NCBI GenBank assembly: GCA_018228685.1
Contig: CP073691.1
Span: forward strand, 2,108,001-2,172,000
Length of the DNA: 64,000 bases
Direction: 5' to 3'
From: Clostridiaceae bacterium Marseille-Q4149
Lineage (GTDB): Bacteria; Bacillota; Clostridia; Oscillospirales; Oscillospiraceae
Made by a program: the position numbers and the translations under genes
In this document: positions 20,096 through 29,586 of the stretch, piece by piece
Layout of the letters: the number at the start of each line of letters is the position of its first letter
Numbering within the stretch: the stretch's first letter is position 1
The notes under the pieces: model-generated
The model's input: only the letters and a program-made list of their open reading frames with translations
The model's database searches: none
Told to the model about the DNA's origin: nothing

Positions 20096-21241
20096 CTACG
20101 CATCGATCAGTGTTTCTATCTGTCTCATAACCTGTTCCGGGCTGTATTGCTCAGGGCACTTTGTGTTTTCACAAATGCGCTGATACAGCGCCTTGTCGTT
20201 CAAGATCTCAAGCACTCTTGCAGTCAAAGACTCCGGGGACTGCTCCGTCAATAATCCGCTGATACCGTCCTGAATGAATTCGCAGGGGCCGCGGGATTTC
20301 GTTACCACGCATGGAACACCCAGCGCCATGGCTTCCAGCACCGTCAGGCCCTGTGATTCCACATAGGACGGATGAACGAAAAGCTGCGCATACTTCATGT
20401 ACGGGTAGGGATTCGTTTTGCTTCCTTCCAGAACCACATGGCTTTCCAGACCGCTGTCTGCGATCAATACTTCCAATTTTGTACGTTCCGGCCCTTCCCC
20501 GACGATATGCCATACAAAATCAGCGCCGGCTTCCCTCAGCGCCTTTGCCGCAGGAATAACGTTCTCAAAGTGTTTTTCCGGTGCCAAGCGTCCTACGGAA
20601 ACGATGTGCAGCATGCCATCAGCATAGGGGGAGTTTAATGCTTTCTGACTGATTGCTTCTGCATCCAGCATATTCGGAATGCAAACCATCTTGTCCGCAA
20701 ATCCCGGCAGGATTTGCTTCAACATTTCTTCACATGTTTGCGACACAACCGCAAGCGCATCCATTCTCCCGCACATGTTGGCGTATGCCGTCTGGTCAAC
20801 ATTGAACTCGCCGTGATGCCACCATGTAATTTTTCGTTCTGCCTGAATGGAATATGCTGCCAGGTCAGAGCAGATACCGGGGCGAAATCCGATGACGCAA
20901 TCATAATGGTACTTTCCCAGCAAAATCTTCGCCGCAGACTTCAGGGCACGCTCCCCGATCCATTTTCGTAATAGGAACAGCAAGCGCAAGCGCAGGCACA
21001 TCCAGTTCTGATGAGTGATGCAGCGGCGAAGCGACGATAGGAAGCTTCCATAGGTATCGTGTATATCAAGGAACAGCACAGAAACCTCCGGAGGAAGTTC
21101 CTCCAGATAATCGCCCTTCTCCTCTAGAAGCAGAACGTCTACCGTATATTTCGTATCATCCATGTGCCGGAGAATGTCTACCAGTGAGCGCTCCACCCCG
21201 CCGGTATTCAAATGTCCGTTGATAAACAGCACATTTTGCAT
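20096..21241 (-). CDS. GT4-family glycosyltransferase
   Basis: 381 residues, a GT-B glycosyltransferase. The N-terminal INGHLNTGGVERSL loop and the C-terminal donor-site motif (VHPSYVESQGLTVLEAMALGVPCVVTKSRGPCEFI, about 290-325, with the EX7E-type glutamates) are evident. VSVGRLAPEKHFENVI marks the start of the second domain. It lies between a GT2 gene (7 bp gap) and the pyruvyl transferase gene. A role in repeat-unit assembly is certain in outline; linkage unknown. Confidence 0.9.
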   Translation of the reverse strand: MQNVLFINGHLNTGGVERSLVDILRHMDDTKYTVDVLLLEEKGDYLEELPPEVSVLFLDIHDTYGSFLSSLRRCITHQNWMCLRLRLLFLLRKWIGERALKSAAKILLGKYHYDCVIGFRPGICSDLAAYSIQAERKITWWHHGEFNVDQTAYANMCGRMDALAVVSQTCEEMLKQILPGFADKMVCIPNMLDAEAISQKALNSPYADGMLHIVSVGRLAPEKHFENVIPAAKALREAGADFVWHIVGEGPERTKLEVLIADSGLESHVVLEGSKTNPYPYMKYAQLFVHPSYVESQGLTVLEAMALGVPCVVTKSRGPCEFIQDGISGLLTEQSPESLTARVLEILNDKALYQRICENTKCPEQYSPEQVMRQIETLIDA

Positions 21242-21248
21242 AATTGTC

Positions 21249-22256
21249 TTACCTTTTAAGCATCATCACTGCAGGACGGAGGTACTTTTTCTTGTAAATC
21301 AAAGTGATAATTTTGAGTTTCCATGAAATGTCCAACTGGCTGACCTGGATCTTGCCAAGTGATTCGTGAACCAACGGATCATCCAACACCTCGCTGACCT
21401 CATGGAAAAGTTCTTTTGCTGATAAGTTTGCAGAAAGCCTTTGATTCATTGCCATGTAAACAAAAAAAAGCATGCAGCGCTGAATCTGCGGTGTGAAGTC
21501 ATAATCCGTTTTTTTTCGGAAACTTTCAGCAATCCTGCACCAAAGTTCTCTCAAAAGAGGCCACTTGTCCTTATATTCCGTATGCGTTACAGACTCCGGA
21601 TTTTGGCGGTAATGGTACGGAGTAAAGCCTTTCAAATAGGTCATGCTTCTTGCATGATAACCCACCTCAGCCCCAAACAGAAGATCTTCTGAGAAACGCA
21701 TACCGATTGGAAAAGAGAGATGGTTTTCCGTAATCACAGTATGCCGAATCAGGAGAAGCCAGTTTGAAATTGTAACTGGGTATTCCATAGTATCCGGCAT
21801 TAGAAGTTGGGGATAGTACACCGAACGTATACGATCACAGCCATATGTGCCGGACGGAAGCGCATGTGTATAAAGTTGGCTGCCTCTGTCGGATTCCTTC
21901 AGGCAGTCACAAATCACAAGCTCGCTTTTATCTAACTCGGCAGCAGCAAACATCCGCTCATACATATCTGCATCAATCCAGTCATCACTGTCTACAAAAG
22001 CAACATATTCCCCCTGTGCAATGCCCAGACCATGGTTTCTGGCTGCCGCTGCCCCTGCATTTTCCTGATGTATTACACGTACCCGCGCATCTTTGGCCGC
22101 GTACTGATCGCAGAGTGCCGGGCTACCGTCGGTAGAACCATCATCCACCAGAATCAGTTCAATATCAGAGAGTGTTTGGCACAGCACGCTCTCCACACAC
22201 TCCTGCAAATATTTTTCGGCATTGTAAACCGGAACGATAATACTGACTTTCGGCAT
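21249..22256 (-). CDS. GT2-family glycosyltransferase
   Basis: 335 residues with the standard GT-A opening SIIVPVYNAEKYLQECVES, the VDDGSTDGSP loop, and the metal-binding VDSDDWID at about 91-98. The C-terminal part shows the LLFGAEVGYHA motif typical of Wzy-dependent capsule GT2 enzymes. It follows the glycosidase-like gene by 5 bp and precedes a GT4 gene by 7 bp, so all are in one transcript. Confidence 0.9.
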   Translation of the reverse strand: MPKVSIIVPVYNAEKYLQECVESVLCQTLSDIELILVDDGSTDGSPALCDQYAAKDARVRVIHQENAGAAAARNHGLGIAQGEYVAFVDSDDWIDADMYERMFAAAELDKSELVICDCLKESDRGSQLYTHALPSGTYGCDRIRSVYYPQLLMPDTMEYPVTISNWLLLIRHTVITENHLSFPIGMRFSEDLLFGAEVGYHARSMTYLKGFTPYHYRQNPESVTHTEYKDKWPLLRELWCRIAESFRKKTDYDFTPQIQRCMLFFVYMAMNQRLSANLSAKELFHEVSEVLDDPLVHESLGKIQVSQLDISWKLKIITLIYKKKYLRPAVMMLKR

Positions 22257-22261
22257 ATGAC

Positions 22262-23599
22262 TTATCTCGCCCTTTCTCTCCTGACATCAAGCCAGTTGAT
22301 CACTTGCTGTATTGCTAGAGAGCAAACAGCACTGATTGCACCCACCGAGAAAAGCAACCAGAACTTTTCTGACAGGGGAATCCCTCTCATTTGGCTGTAA
22401 AACCTCAAAACACCAAGAAGCCAAGACCCACCCCACAGCAAAATAAAAGAACACTTTCTAACTATCAGCAAAAGTATTGCCACGGCAGCACAAATCAGTA
22501 ATAATTCCGGCCTGCAAATGGACTGGACAAAGTGGTACACATTCTTTGTCAAATTGGAAAGAGTGTGCTTTTCCGAAATTGTCATATTCACTTTTGAATT
22601 GCCAATATCCTGCGTAGAAATTCCATGAAGGTTATCGACAGAGTCTCCCATGCTCATAGAGAGATACCATTCATTATCTTGCGTGATGACTCCATATATG
22701 CAATATAATCTGCCATCGCTATAGAGAATGCATGGGCGGTAGAACGCTTTCCAGAAATTCTCCTTCCGGACAATAGGCACTGGACGTTCCCAAGTGATTC
22801 CATCATGGCTTTCAGTATACAAAATGGTATTGCTTTTCCCTGAATCCTCTATAAATGCAAATCGATATGTATCGTCAAGTGAAACAGCTCCGTGCCAAAT
22901 CTTTTCTATTCCATAATAGCCTCCGAAAGTGCATTTTTCGAACGGGGTCCATGTATCACCATCCGTGCTTTCCGAATAGGCCAATGCACCTTCTCTTCCT
23001 GAGGTAGATGGCTCAATTGCCCACAGTTTATACTTGCCTTCGCTATAAACAATACTCGGAGATAGGTAGCCCACCAAATCCCGCATAATTTCATATTCGC
23101 TCCAATGCACTCCATCTGAAGAAACTTTGCGGAACAAAAGCAGTATTCCGCCGCTTTTAATGGTGGAATCGGTTCGTCCCAGATACCAGATTTCCATTCT
23201 GTTCAAATCATTGTTGTATACGATATGCGGATCCTTCAATTCATCGCAGGCCGTTTCTTCATTGAATGCAATGGGGTTGTACAATCCGTCCGGCGTTGTC
23301 CAGTGAATCATGTCATTCGATACTCCGATGCACGGATTTTCCTCTGCACCATCAGCGTTGGGATAAGGAGAATAAGACATCCAATATCTGTATCCATTCC
23401 ACTCACGCTTCATATCAATAACTGCCGGGTGTGTGGGTTGGTTCTGTCCATCAATATACGTTTCAATATTTAATACAGCGCTACCTTCAGATTGCGAAAA
23501 TGCTGGTGCAAAGTAATCTGTCAAAGTCAGTACACACCCCAAACATCCGAATGTCAAAAGTGCCAATAACAGAACCGTAAATGCTGTTGCTCTTTTCAT
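22262..23599 (-). CDS. Membrane-bound glycosidase-like beta-propeller protein
   Basis: 445 residues. An N-terminal hydrophobic segment (about 5-25) is followed by a ~320-residue domain with repeated blade motifs (SNDMIHWTTPDGLYNP, SSDGVHWSEYEI, STDGDTWTPFEKC, SHDGITWERPVP) of the GH43/GH32/sialidase-like five-bladed type. Three hydrophobic segments close the protein (about 350-440). The propeller should face outward and may trim or bind the glycan. Acidic residues that could be catalytic (DMKREWNGYRYW, ELKDPHIVY) are present, but the exact family is uncertain. It overlaps GT32 by 4 bp. Glycosidases are unusual in such biosynthetic operons. Confidence 0.7.
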   Translation of the reverse strand: MKRATAFTVLLLALLTFGCLGCVLTLTDYFAPAFSQSEGSAVLNIETYIDGQNQPTHPAVIDMKREWNGYRYWMSYSPYPNADGAEENPCIGVSNDMIHWTTPDGLYNPIAFNEETACDELKDPHIVYNNDLNRMEIWYLGRTDSTIKSGGILLLFRKVSSDGVHWSEYEIMRDLVGYLSPSIVYSEGKYKLWAIEPSTSGREGALAYSESTDGDTWTPFEKCTFGGYYGIEKIWHGAVSLDDTYRFAFIEDSGKSNTILYTESHDGITWERPVPIVRKENFWKAFYRPCILYSDGRLYCIYGVITQDNEWYLSMSMGDSVDNLHGISTQDIGNSKVNMTISEKHTLSNLTKNVYHFVQSICRPELLLICAAVAILLLIVRKCSFILLWGGSWLLGVLRFYSQMRGIPLSEKFWLLFSVGAISAVCSLAIQQVINWLDVRRERAR

Positions 23600-24291
23600 C
23601 CTCTAATCGCCCTCTTCATTCTTCTGTATATCCTCCCAATTTTGACCTTAATCTGTTTATACCATGGCAACCAACTCATAGAGTACCAGTGTATGGAGTA
23701 TGTATTCTCCGTTTTGGTCAGCTTCCCTGTCACGCTGTCCAGCGGGTTGAAAAAGTCCGCCGGGTAGACATGGATACCGGCTACGGTTTGCTCCTGCCCA
23801 TTTCGGACAAGGCCGTAGCGCTCCATGATGTCCGTATTCAGATGCGGACACCCCACCGCGTTCGTCGTTCCGTCTGCATTGGTGAAATGCAGCTTCCGAT
23901 ACTCCTCAATCATCGCCTGCACAACCGGATGATGCGGCACGGATGCAATGGTCAGTCCTGATGCGACATATTGGTCGTTTTCAAATCCGATGAAGCCCTC
24001 GTCATCCATCAGCGGCGCGATATCCCGCACGGCCTCTACGTCAGTGTCAAAATACACACCGCCGTACTGCTCCAGCACCAGAAGCCGCATGACGTCTGAC
24101 ACAAACGCGTACTTCTTGGCAGCATACGCCTCGGCCATGAAGGGCATAGCAAGATAATCGCAGTTGTCCTCGTTCCACTCGCGGATCTCGAAATCCGGGC
24201 AGAATTTGCGCCAGCTGGCAATGCATTTTTTCGCCAGCTCCGGCTTTTCGCCCCGGCCGAACCAGCAGTAGTGGATGATCTTCGGGATCAT
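23596..24291 (-). CDS. GT32-like glycosyltransferase with DXD motif
   Basis: 231 residues. MIPKIIHYCWFGRGEKP at the start, SDVMRLLVLEQYGGVY at about 65-80 and the metal-binding FDTDVEA (Asp82, Asp84) identify the Gly_transf_sug/GT32 family of capsular sugar transferases. A basic C-terminus (RIYRRMKRAIRG) may contact the membrane. It is GC-richer than the flippase gene. It lies between the acyltransferase pseudogene and the glycosidase-like gene, overlapping the latter by 4 bp. Confidence 0.9.
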   Translation of the reverse strand: MIPKIIHYCWFGRGEKPELAKKCIASWRKFCPDFEIREWNEDNCDYLAMPFMAEAYAAKKYAFVSDVMRLLVLEQYGGVYFDTDVEAVRDIAPLMDDEGFIGFENDQYVASGLTIASVPHHPVVQAMIEEYRKLHFTNADGTTNAVGCPHLNTDIMERYGLVRNGQEQTVAGIHVYPADFFNPLDSVTGKLTKTENTYSIHWYSMSWLPWYKQIKVKIGRIYRRMKRAIRG

Positions 24292-24295
24292 GATG

Positions 24296-25317
24296 TTACC
24301 TCACAAGCTTCAAAATTGGTCTGCTCAGCCACCTAATCACATAGGACGACGCAAGCGAAAGCGCGATTAGAAGGAGGAAAACAGGAATCGGATATCTGGC
24401 ACTGAAAACCAGATTATCAAATAGGACCGAATAGAAGAACATATGGACAAGCCAGATGTTCGTGGAATGCTCACCGAAATAGCAAAGGAGATTTGTCAGC
24501 CACACAGGAAGAGGGCAAATGCAGAGCAGAATGATCGTCACGGTCGCAGTAATGAATGCGACAAAGAGCGGCTGTATCACCCCATGCACTACGATCATGC
24601 CAGCAAAAGTAATTGCTGTGAATATATATATTACGAGCCTTAACGGCAGCCAATCGCTGCCGTAGGGCAGCAACCACCTGTTTTTTGCAGAACAACATAC
24701 CAATGACATACGGGAAATAGGAAGTGCCCAGCAGTCCTATGTGCGTAATAATCCAGGCCAGCACAGCCGAGCAGCAACTGCCCCACCCCCAGAACCGGAT
24801 ACCATAGCCAACGGTGTAAAATGCGAAGAAAGCAAGAAGCACGGCCCACGCCGGACAGCGTTCCACAAATTTGCGCGAAAGCGGCTGCAACGCGACCAAT
24901 AGTATGTAGGTGTTCGCATACCACCAAGCGCCGTTATAGCTGTTCTTAATGGTCAGGCAATTCAGCAGAAATTCCTTTGCGCTGGCAGGAATCGCAGGAT
25001 TGCCTGTGATTATGCCAATCAACGAGAATACCGCCGCAATTACCCAAAATGGGATCAAAAAACAGAGGAGACGCTTCCAGCGATGCCGCAGTTCTGTTTC
25101 GGAGGACTGCATGTAATGGGCATAGCCGCTGACAAAGCAATAAATCGCCACGCAGATGTCTCCGAACAAGCCAAAGTAGTAAATCAGGGGTGTATCCCCT
25201 ATCCACAGCAAAGGGGGTGTAGGGCAGGTTATCCCTCCGACAGAAGAGATGCAGCATCAGCATAGCGAGGATCGCTACGCCCTTCAGCATTTTTGAATCT
25301 CTTTTGGTAATATCCAT
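24296..25317 (-). pseudogene. Acyltransferase-3 family O-acetyltransferase, two frameshifts
   Basis: Three overlapping frames together make one ~340-residue membrane acyltransferase (OafA/OatA type): start MDITKRDSKMLKGVAILAMLMLH, middle with helices (YYFGLFGDICVAIYCFVSGYAHY, AWWYANTYILLVALQPLSRKF), and end (IYIFTAITFAGM ... HSTNIWLVHMFFYSVLF). The first shift lies at a CCCCCTTT run near 25217; removing one T restores the frame. The second lies at a short AT-dinucleotide repeat near 24625. As written the protein cannot be made in full. It would have acetylated a glycan hydroxyl. Sequencing error or phase-variable slippage are alternatives to decay. Confidence 0.8.
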
Positions 25318-25320
25318 CGT

Positions 25321-26526
25321 TCACTCCATCAGCGCGTAGAATTTCTCCACCTCTGCGCTGTTCATATAGTCTCGCTTGACACAGTTTTCTGAAAGCTGCT
25401 GCATCCGCGCCGGGTCACGCAGCAGAGCCGCGATACCGGCAGCGCAGCCTGCGTTGTCCATCGGGACGATCACACCGTCCACGCCGTCCTCCAACTGGCT
25501 GGCGGAGGTGGCATAGTTTGTGATGACCACAGGCTTGCCGAGAAGCTGCGCCTCCCGCACCGTGACGGCCTTGCCCTCGTAGCGGGAAGGCTGCACATAC
25601 AGGTCGCAGGCCCGCATATAGGGATAGGGGTTGTCCTTCTTGCCGAGAATAATGACGCGCTCCTGCATCCCGGCTTCGGTGATCTTCTGCCGGATCAGCG
25701 GCTCATCTCCGCCGTAGCCGATGAGATACCATTTGACGTTCAGGCCATCCTTCACCAGACGGCGGCAGATATCCGGCACGTTGTCAAAGTTTTTTGCGTC
25801 ACAGAAACGGCCAACAGAAAGAATCTTAATCGCGCCATCGGAGGGTATATCAGTCTGCGGCTGCTCTGCCTGTTTCGCAATCAATTCTTTCGGCAGGATA
25901 TTTTCGACGGTCTGAACCTGATTGGAAAGCTCCGGAAACACCGTTCGAAAACTCCGGGACCCCTGCTCCGACACGCCACAAATCGCGTCATATCCGCTCC
26001 ACATGGCAAGCTCCGCCGACCGATCAAACGACAGGGCAGTATAATCCGTATGAATCCACGCCGCATATTTTTTTGCCTTGACCCGCTCCCGCGCGAAATA
26101 ATGCGGCGTCAGAAAGCTGATAGCAAGGTCATAGGTCTTATCGGAAATCTGCGGCATGGCAGGCAGCGTGAACTTGTGGCTGTATGTCAGCGCGGTGACA
26201 GATGGCTTACTGCTGGGATGCCGCTTGTCAAAGCGCTTGGCCGCAAGCTTCCCTCTTAGCCGCCCGTAGAGAACACCGATCTGCCCGCTTTTGAGCAGCG
26301 ATACCATGGGGACCGCCAGCGATGTGTATTGCGGAATTTCCGGAAGAAGATTCGCCTTCGGATTCAGGTAGGGCATCAATTCGCCGCTGTGCCGCATCAG
26401 AAAAAGGTCCACGTCATAGTGGTCATAGTCGATGGAGTCCAGCAGTCCCAGCAAACTGCGCTCCACCCCGCCAAGCTCCATGGCTTGGGAGAAGATGAGA
26501 ATGGTGTGCGTTATTTTTTTAGGCAT
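25321..26526 (-). CDS. GT4-family glycosyltransferase
   Basis: 401 residues from the ATG at 26526; a longer upstream frame lies inside the preceding licD gene and is rejected. The N-terminal FSQAMELGGVERSLLGLL loop and the C-terminal SVGRFCDAKNFDNVPDI and YVQPSRYEGKAVTVREAQLLGKPVVIT are typical GT-B donor-binding regions. There is no strong ribosome site, so translation may be coupled to the licD gene 13 bp upstream. It assembles the repeat unit; donor sugar unknown. Confidence 0.88.
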   Translation of the reverse strand: MPKKITHTILIFSQAMELGGVERSLLGLLDSIDYDHYDVDLFLMRHSGELMPYLNPKANLLPEIPQYTSLAVPMVSLLKSGQIGVLYGRLRGKLAAKRFDKRHPSSKPSVTALTYSHKFTLPAMPQISDKTYDLAISFLTPHYFARERVKAKKYAAWIHTDYTALSFDRSAELAMWSGYDAICGVSEQGSRSFRTVFPELSNQVQTVENILPKELIAKQAEQPQTDIPSDGAIKILSVGRFCDAKNFDNVPDICRRLVKDGLNVKWYLIGYGGDEPLIRQKITEAGMQERVIILGKKDNPYPYMRACDLYVQPSRYEGKAVTVREAQLLGKPVVITNYATSASQLEDGVDGVIVPMDNAGCAAGIAALLRDPARMQQLSENCVKRDYMNSAEVEKFYALME

Positions 26527-26539
26527 AATACAAATCAGA

Positions 26540-27316
26540 CTACTCTTCCATCTGTTCCTTCCGCAAATACTCTTTTCCTTCCTCGGGGATCTCCATATAG
26601 TTACCATACCACAATTTAAGTAAGTACTCATACCCGCTGGGTACCGGAAAATCCATGTCTTCAAATTTGAGCATCTTAGTTTCTAAAAGCCACTCACTTC
26701 TTATAACTCGGGACGGATCTTCAAGTATCACCAACCGGCCAGTTGGATATTCACTTACCAAAAGCAAATAAATCCATTTTTCGATCCTTGCACTGCCAAA
26801 TATTCCGCATAATACATCACCTAAAAAGACAACAAACCTTTTACTCTTGCTGTCTTTAAAATGTTCGTAAAGAATATTTTTCTCTGCTTTGCTGAGTTTC
26901 GCGATATGTAAAAAGCGTCCCAACGCTCCATTAATTTTAGTACATATATTTGAAGTTATACGAGCGTTATCGATTATGAATATATCTATGTGAATATCTC
27001 CAAATACGCAGTCCTTAGGCTTTACAACTCTCGACAATCCGGCATACTCTATAGAGCTATAACATATATCCCACACCTCCAACCAGTCTGGAAGTTCTTG
27101 AACAACGCTCTTAAATCGGTTAAATTGCGTTCTTTCCATCGCGATATCTATGTCATAATCCCACGGGATAAACTTCGAGTGGCGCACAGCACCCAGCAGA
27201 GTACCATACAGCAAATAGTACTCGATGCCGTATTTTGAGCACAGGTCATTCACGCTTTGTAAAATCTTGTACTGTTCCAGTTGCAATTTTCGTAATTGCT
27301 TATGATCTTCAAGCAT
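26540..27316 (-). CDS. licD: LicD-family phosphotransferase
   Basis: 258 residues. The LicD core is clear: YGIEYYLLYGTLLGAVRHSKFIPWDYDIDIAMER at about 29-62, with the metal-binding DYDID triplet, and a C-terminal GNYMEIPEEG motif. LicD proteins move phosphocholine (from CDP-choline) or another phospho-alcohol onto glycan sugars. CDP-choline synthesis genes (licA, licC) and a choline-type transporter are in the same operon, so phosphocholine is the best guess. It is full-length, unlike the second copy at 29465. Confidence 0.88.
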   Translation of the reverse strand: MLEDHKQLRKLQLEQYKILQSVNDLCSKYGIEYYLLYGTLLGAVRHSKFIPWDYDIDIAMERTQFNRFKSVVQELPDWLEVWDICYSSIEYAGLSRVVKPKDCVFGDIHIDIFIIDNARITSNICTKINGALGRFLHIAKLSKAEKNILYEHFKDSKSKRFVVFLGDVLCGIFGSARIEKWIYLLLVSEYPTGRLVILEDPSRVIRSEWLLETKMLKFEDMDFPVPSGYEYLLKLWYGNYMEIPEEGKEYLRKEQMEE

Positions 27317-27338
27317 AGCTACACCTCTGAGTTTTATT

Positions 27339-28247
27339 CTACCGCAACAGTCCTACTTTTTTGTTTATAAATGCAGTCAGTACCCATCCAACCGGTGTAC
27401 ACAGCACCGTCAGCAGCTTGCGGGGGGATTCCTTGATATAGTGCCGGTTTCCGGCAATCTGACTGCTGGAGCAGTAGTGGATGCAATCCATAACCAGCCG
27501 CTTGAAGGACTCCGGGTACTGCATCTTGACCGTCCGCCAGAAGGCAAACCCCTTCGGATTTTTCAGGTACTGCCGGAACATATTATTGCTGGAGCCGTCT
27601 GGCTGATATTCCACATTGCACAGGACGTCGTCCAGCACAGCCAGCTTATAATTCTGATCGATCAGGAGATATTTGTAAGACAAGCTGACATACTTCTCAC
27701 CCTCGAACACAGGGTACTCCGGATAAGCGTTGATCACATCCGTGCGGTAGACCAGCTTTTTGTCGCCCGCCCCCCCGGCAGCGTAGTAACCGGAAATGGT
27801 CGTCTCCGTCATATTGACCGGGAAGCCTTTTCCGATTACATTCCCGGAGAAATCAGCGTCAAGCCCGACAAGACCGGCATAGCCCTTATCTTTGACCTCC
27901 GCCCATTTGCTCAGGATCTTCTCCACCGCGCCGTCTGCCAGCATATCGTCCGAGTCAATGCAGGTGTTCAGTTCGGTATGAATATTGGCGTAGGCAGCAT
28001 TGTGAGCTGTATGCATACCGCCATTTTCCTTGTAGATGTACTGAATCTCAAACCCGTTATCGCGGCTCTGCCACTGCTGCACCAACGCGGCTGTGTTATC
28101 CGTGGAACCATCGTCCACAATGAGCCAGATGAAGGCCTTGCAGCTTTGGCGGCAAAGGCTCTCATAGGTGCGCGGCAGCGTATGGGCGCGATTGTAGGCG
28201 GGGGTAAAAATGGTGAGAATCGGATCAGCAGTTTTGTTCATAGGCAT
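27339..28247 (-). CDS. GT2-family glycosyltransferase
   Basis: 302 residues. ILTIFTPAYNRAHTLPRTYESL at about 9-30, LIVDDGSTDNTA near 37, and CIDSDDM near 92 mark a GT-A enzyme of the GT2 family. The two ATGs at 28247 and 28241 are both possible starts; the first has GGAG at 10 nt. It overlaps the upstream GT4 gene by 23 bp. It belongs to the surface-polysaccharide operon; linkage unknown. Confidence 0.88.
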   Translation of the reverse strand: MPMNKTADPILTIFTPAYNRAHTLPRTYESLCRQSCKAFIWLIVDDGSTDNTAALVQQWQSRDNGFEIQYIYKENGGMHTAHNAAYANIHTELNTCIDSDDMLADGAVEKILSKWAEVKDKGYAGLVGLDADFSGNVIGKGFPVNMTETTISGYYAAGGAGDKKLVYRTDVINAYPEYPVFEGEKYVSLSYKYLLIDQNYKLAVLDDVLCNVEYQPDGSSNNMFRQYLKNPKGFAFWRTVKMQYPESFKRLVMDCIHYCSSSQIAGNRHYIKESPRKLLTVLCTPVGWVLTAFINKKVGLLR

Positions 28248-29328
28248 TCAAATAGAACTCCTGTAGTTTGACAGCCTCTGTGGTGATATCGAAGCCGTGA
28301 GCGGCAATTTCGGCGCTGCGGTCAGTGCGAGGTGTATTACGCTTTTCGAGGATCGCGTCAGCCCACGCCTCCGCCCCAGCCGATAGCGACATAACGTCCA
28401 CAAGTCCCTCTGTCAGAATGCACTCCGGCGGAACCTTGTCAGAGATGATGCATGGCAACCCCGAAGCCTGCGCTTCCACCATGGTAACGGGAAGCCCCTC
28501 ATACAAAGACGGAAACGCAAATACATCCATGGCCTGCATCAGATCGGCAACGTCACTTCGGACCCCCAAAAAGCGGACGTGATCCGCAATGCCAAGCTCC
28601 CGCGCCTTTGCCTGCATCTTCGGCATATCCTCGCCGCCGCCCACCAGCAGGAGCGTGGCGTTCGGCTCTTTTTTCAGCAGCGCAGCAAAAATGGCAAGTA
28701 AGAATGGGTGGTTTTTCGGCTGATTGAACCGGCCAACGTGGCCGATTACCAACTCATCTGCAAGTCCCATTTCCCGCCGCATTTCTAAGCGCTTTATCGG
28801 GCTGTAGGTATAGGCCGAAACGTCAATCGCATTGTTGACGATTTGATATGGTGCGCCGCCGAACATCCAATCGCCCGCATCTCTGCCGCAAGCCAAAAGA
28901 TTGGTCGTATACTTGGGAATATCCCGCTTATACCAAAGCTTGAGCGGGTATTTCAGATTCTTATCCTGATTGGCGCTATGGCTGTGGGCAATACGCACTG
29001 GCACACCATGTTTTTTTGCTGCTTTCAGGATAACCGAACTGAGGCAATCCTGATGAACGTGAACAATTTTATATTCCGGGTGATCGGCAAAGAACTGATT
29101 CAGCGCAGCAAGATATGACTTGCTCCACGGCACAAGACGGGGTAAGCGATAGATTTTTCCGCCCAATGCTTCGATCTCGTTATCATAGGCGGCTCGTTCC
29201 TGCCGGTGCGCAAGGAAATCAAACTGCACCTTCTCGCGATCCATATGCCGATAGTAATTCATCAGCATAGTTTCCAGTCCGCCGCGATCCATGTGGGTAA
29301 CAACTTGCAAAACACGAATAGATGCCAC
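28225..29328 (-). CDS. GT4-family glycosyltransferase
   Basis: 367 residues from a GTG at 29328 with GGGAGG upstream. RVLQVVTHMDRGGLETMLMNYYRHMD opens the GT-B fold; VIGHVGRFNQPKNHPFLL begins the donor domain; AFPSLYEGLPVTMVEAQASGLPCIIS is the EX7E donor-site motif. It is one of the EpsF-like enzymes common in Firmicutes exopolysaccharide clusters. The ribosome site overlaps the stop codon of the EpsG remnant upstream. Confidence 0.9.
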   Translation of the reverse strand: MASIRVLQVVTHMDRGGLETMLMNYYRHMDREKVQFDFLAHRQERAAYDNEIEALGGKIYRLPRLVPWSKSYLAALNQFFADHPEYKIVHVHQDCLSSVILKAAKKHGVPVRIAHSHSANQDKNLKYPLKLWYKRDIPKYTTNLLACGRDAGDWMFGGAPYQIVNNAIDVSAYTYSPIKRLEMRREMGLADELVIGHVGRFNQPKNHPFLLAIFAALLKKEPNATLLLVGGGEDMPKMQAKARELGIADHVRFLGVRSDVADLMQAMDVFAFPSLYEGLPVTMVEAQASGLPCIISDKVPPECILTEGLVDVMSLSAGAEAWADAILEKRNTPRTDRSAEIAAHGFDITTEAVKLQEFYLNAYEQNC

Positions 29329-29331
29329 GAT

Positions 29332-29586
29332 TTATCCTCCCAGCTGCGCAAGGTACTCCGACAAACTCAGCCGCGCAAAGTCCTGATCAAACGGCTGGTT
29401 GATTGCATTCGCGTAATAGAAGTACGCAAGGAATCCCAACACCATCAGTGCAGTCAGCATTTTCCTATCCCTGCCGCCGATTTTCTTCAACATCCAAGGG
29501 AGCGACAGCGACTGGGAAATCAAAAAATAGTTGGCCAGCCGTGCAAAATAGTTTGCCGTTCCATCTGCGAATTGATTTTTCAGCAC
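29332..29586 (-). pseudogene. C-terminal remnant of an EpsG-like polymerase
   Basis: About 84 codons matching the end of the intact EpsG-like protein at 33297-34451: NYFARLANYF...SLPWMLKK aligns with NLFARMAAYF...TLPWMIKK, and both end in LGG or FGG after a similar final helix. The N-terminal ~300 residues are missing. The remnant begins inside the 3' end of the truncated licD gene in another frame, so it records a deletion that joined licD to epsG. No functional product is expected. Confidence 0.7.
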
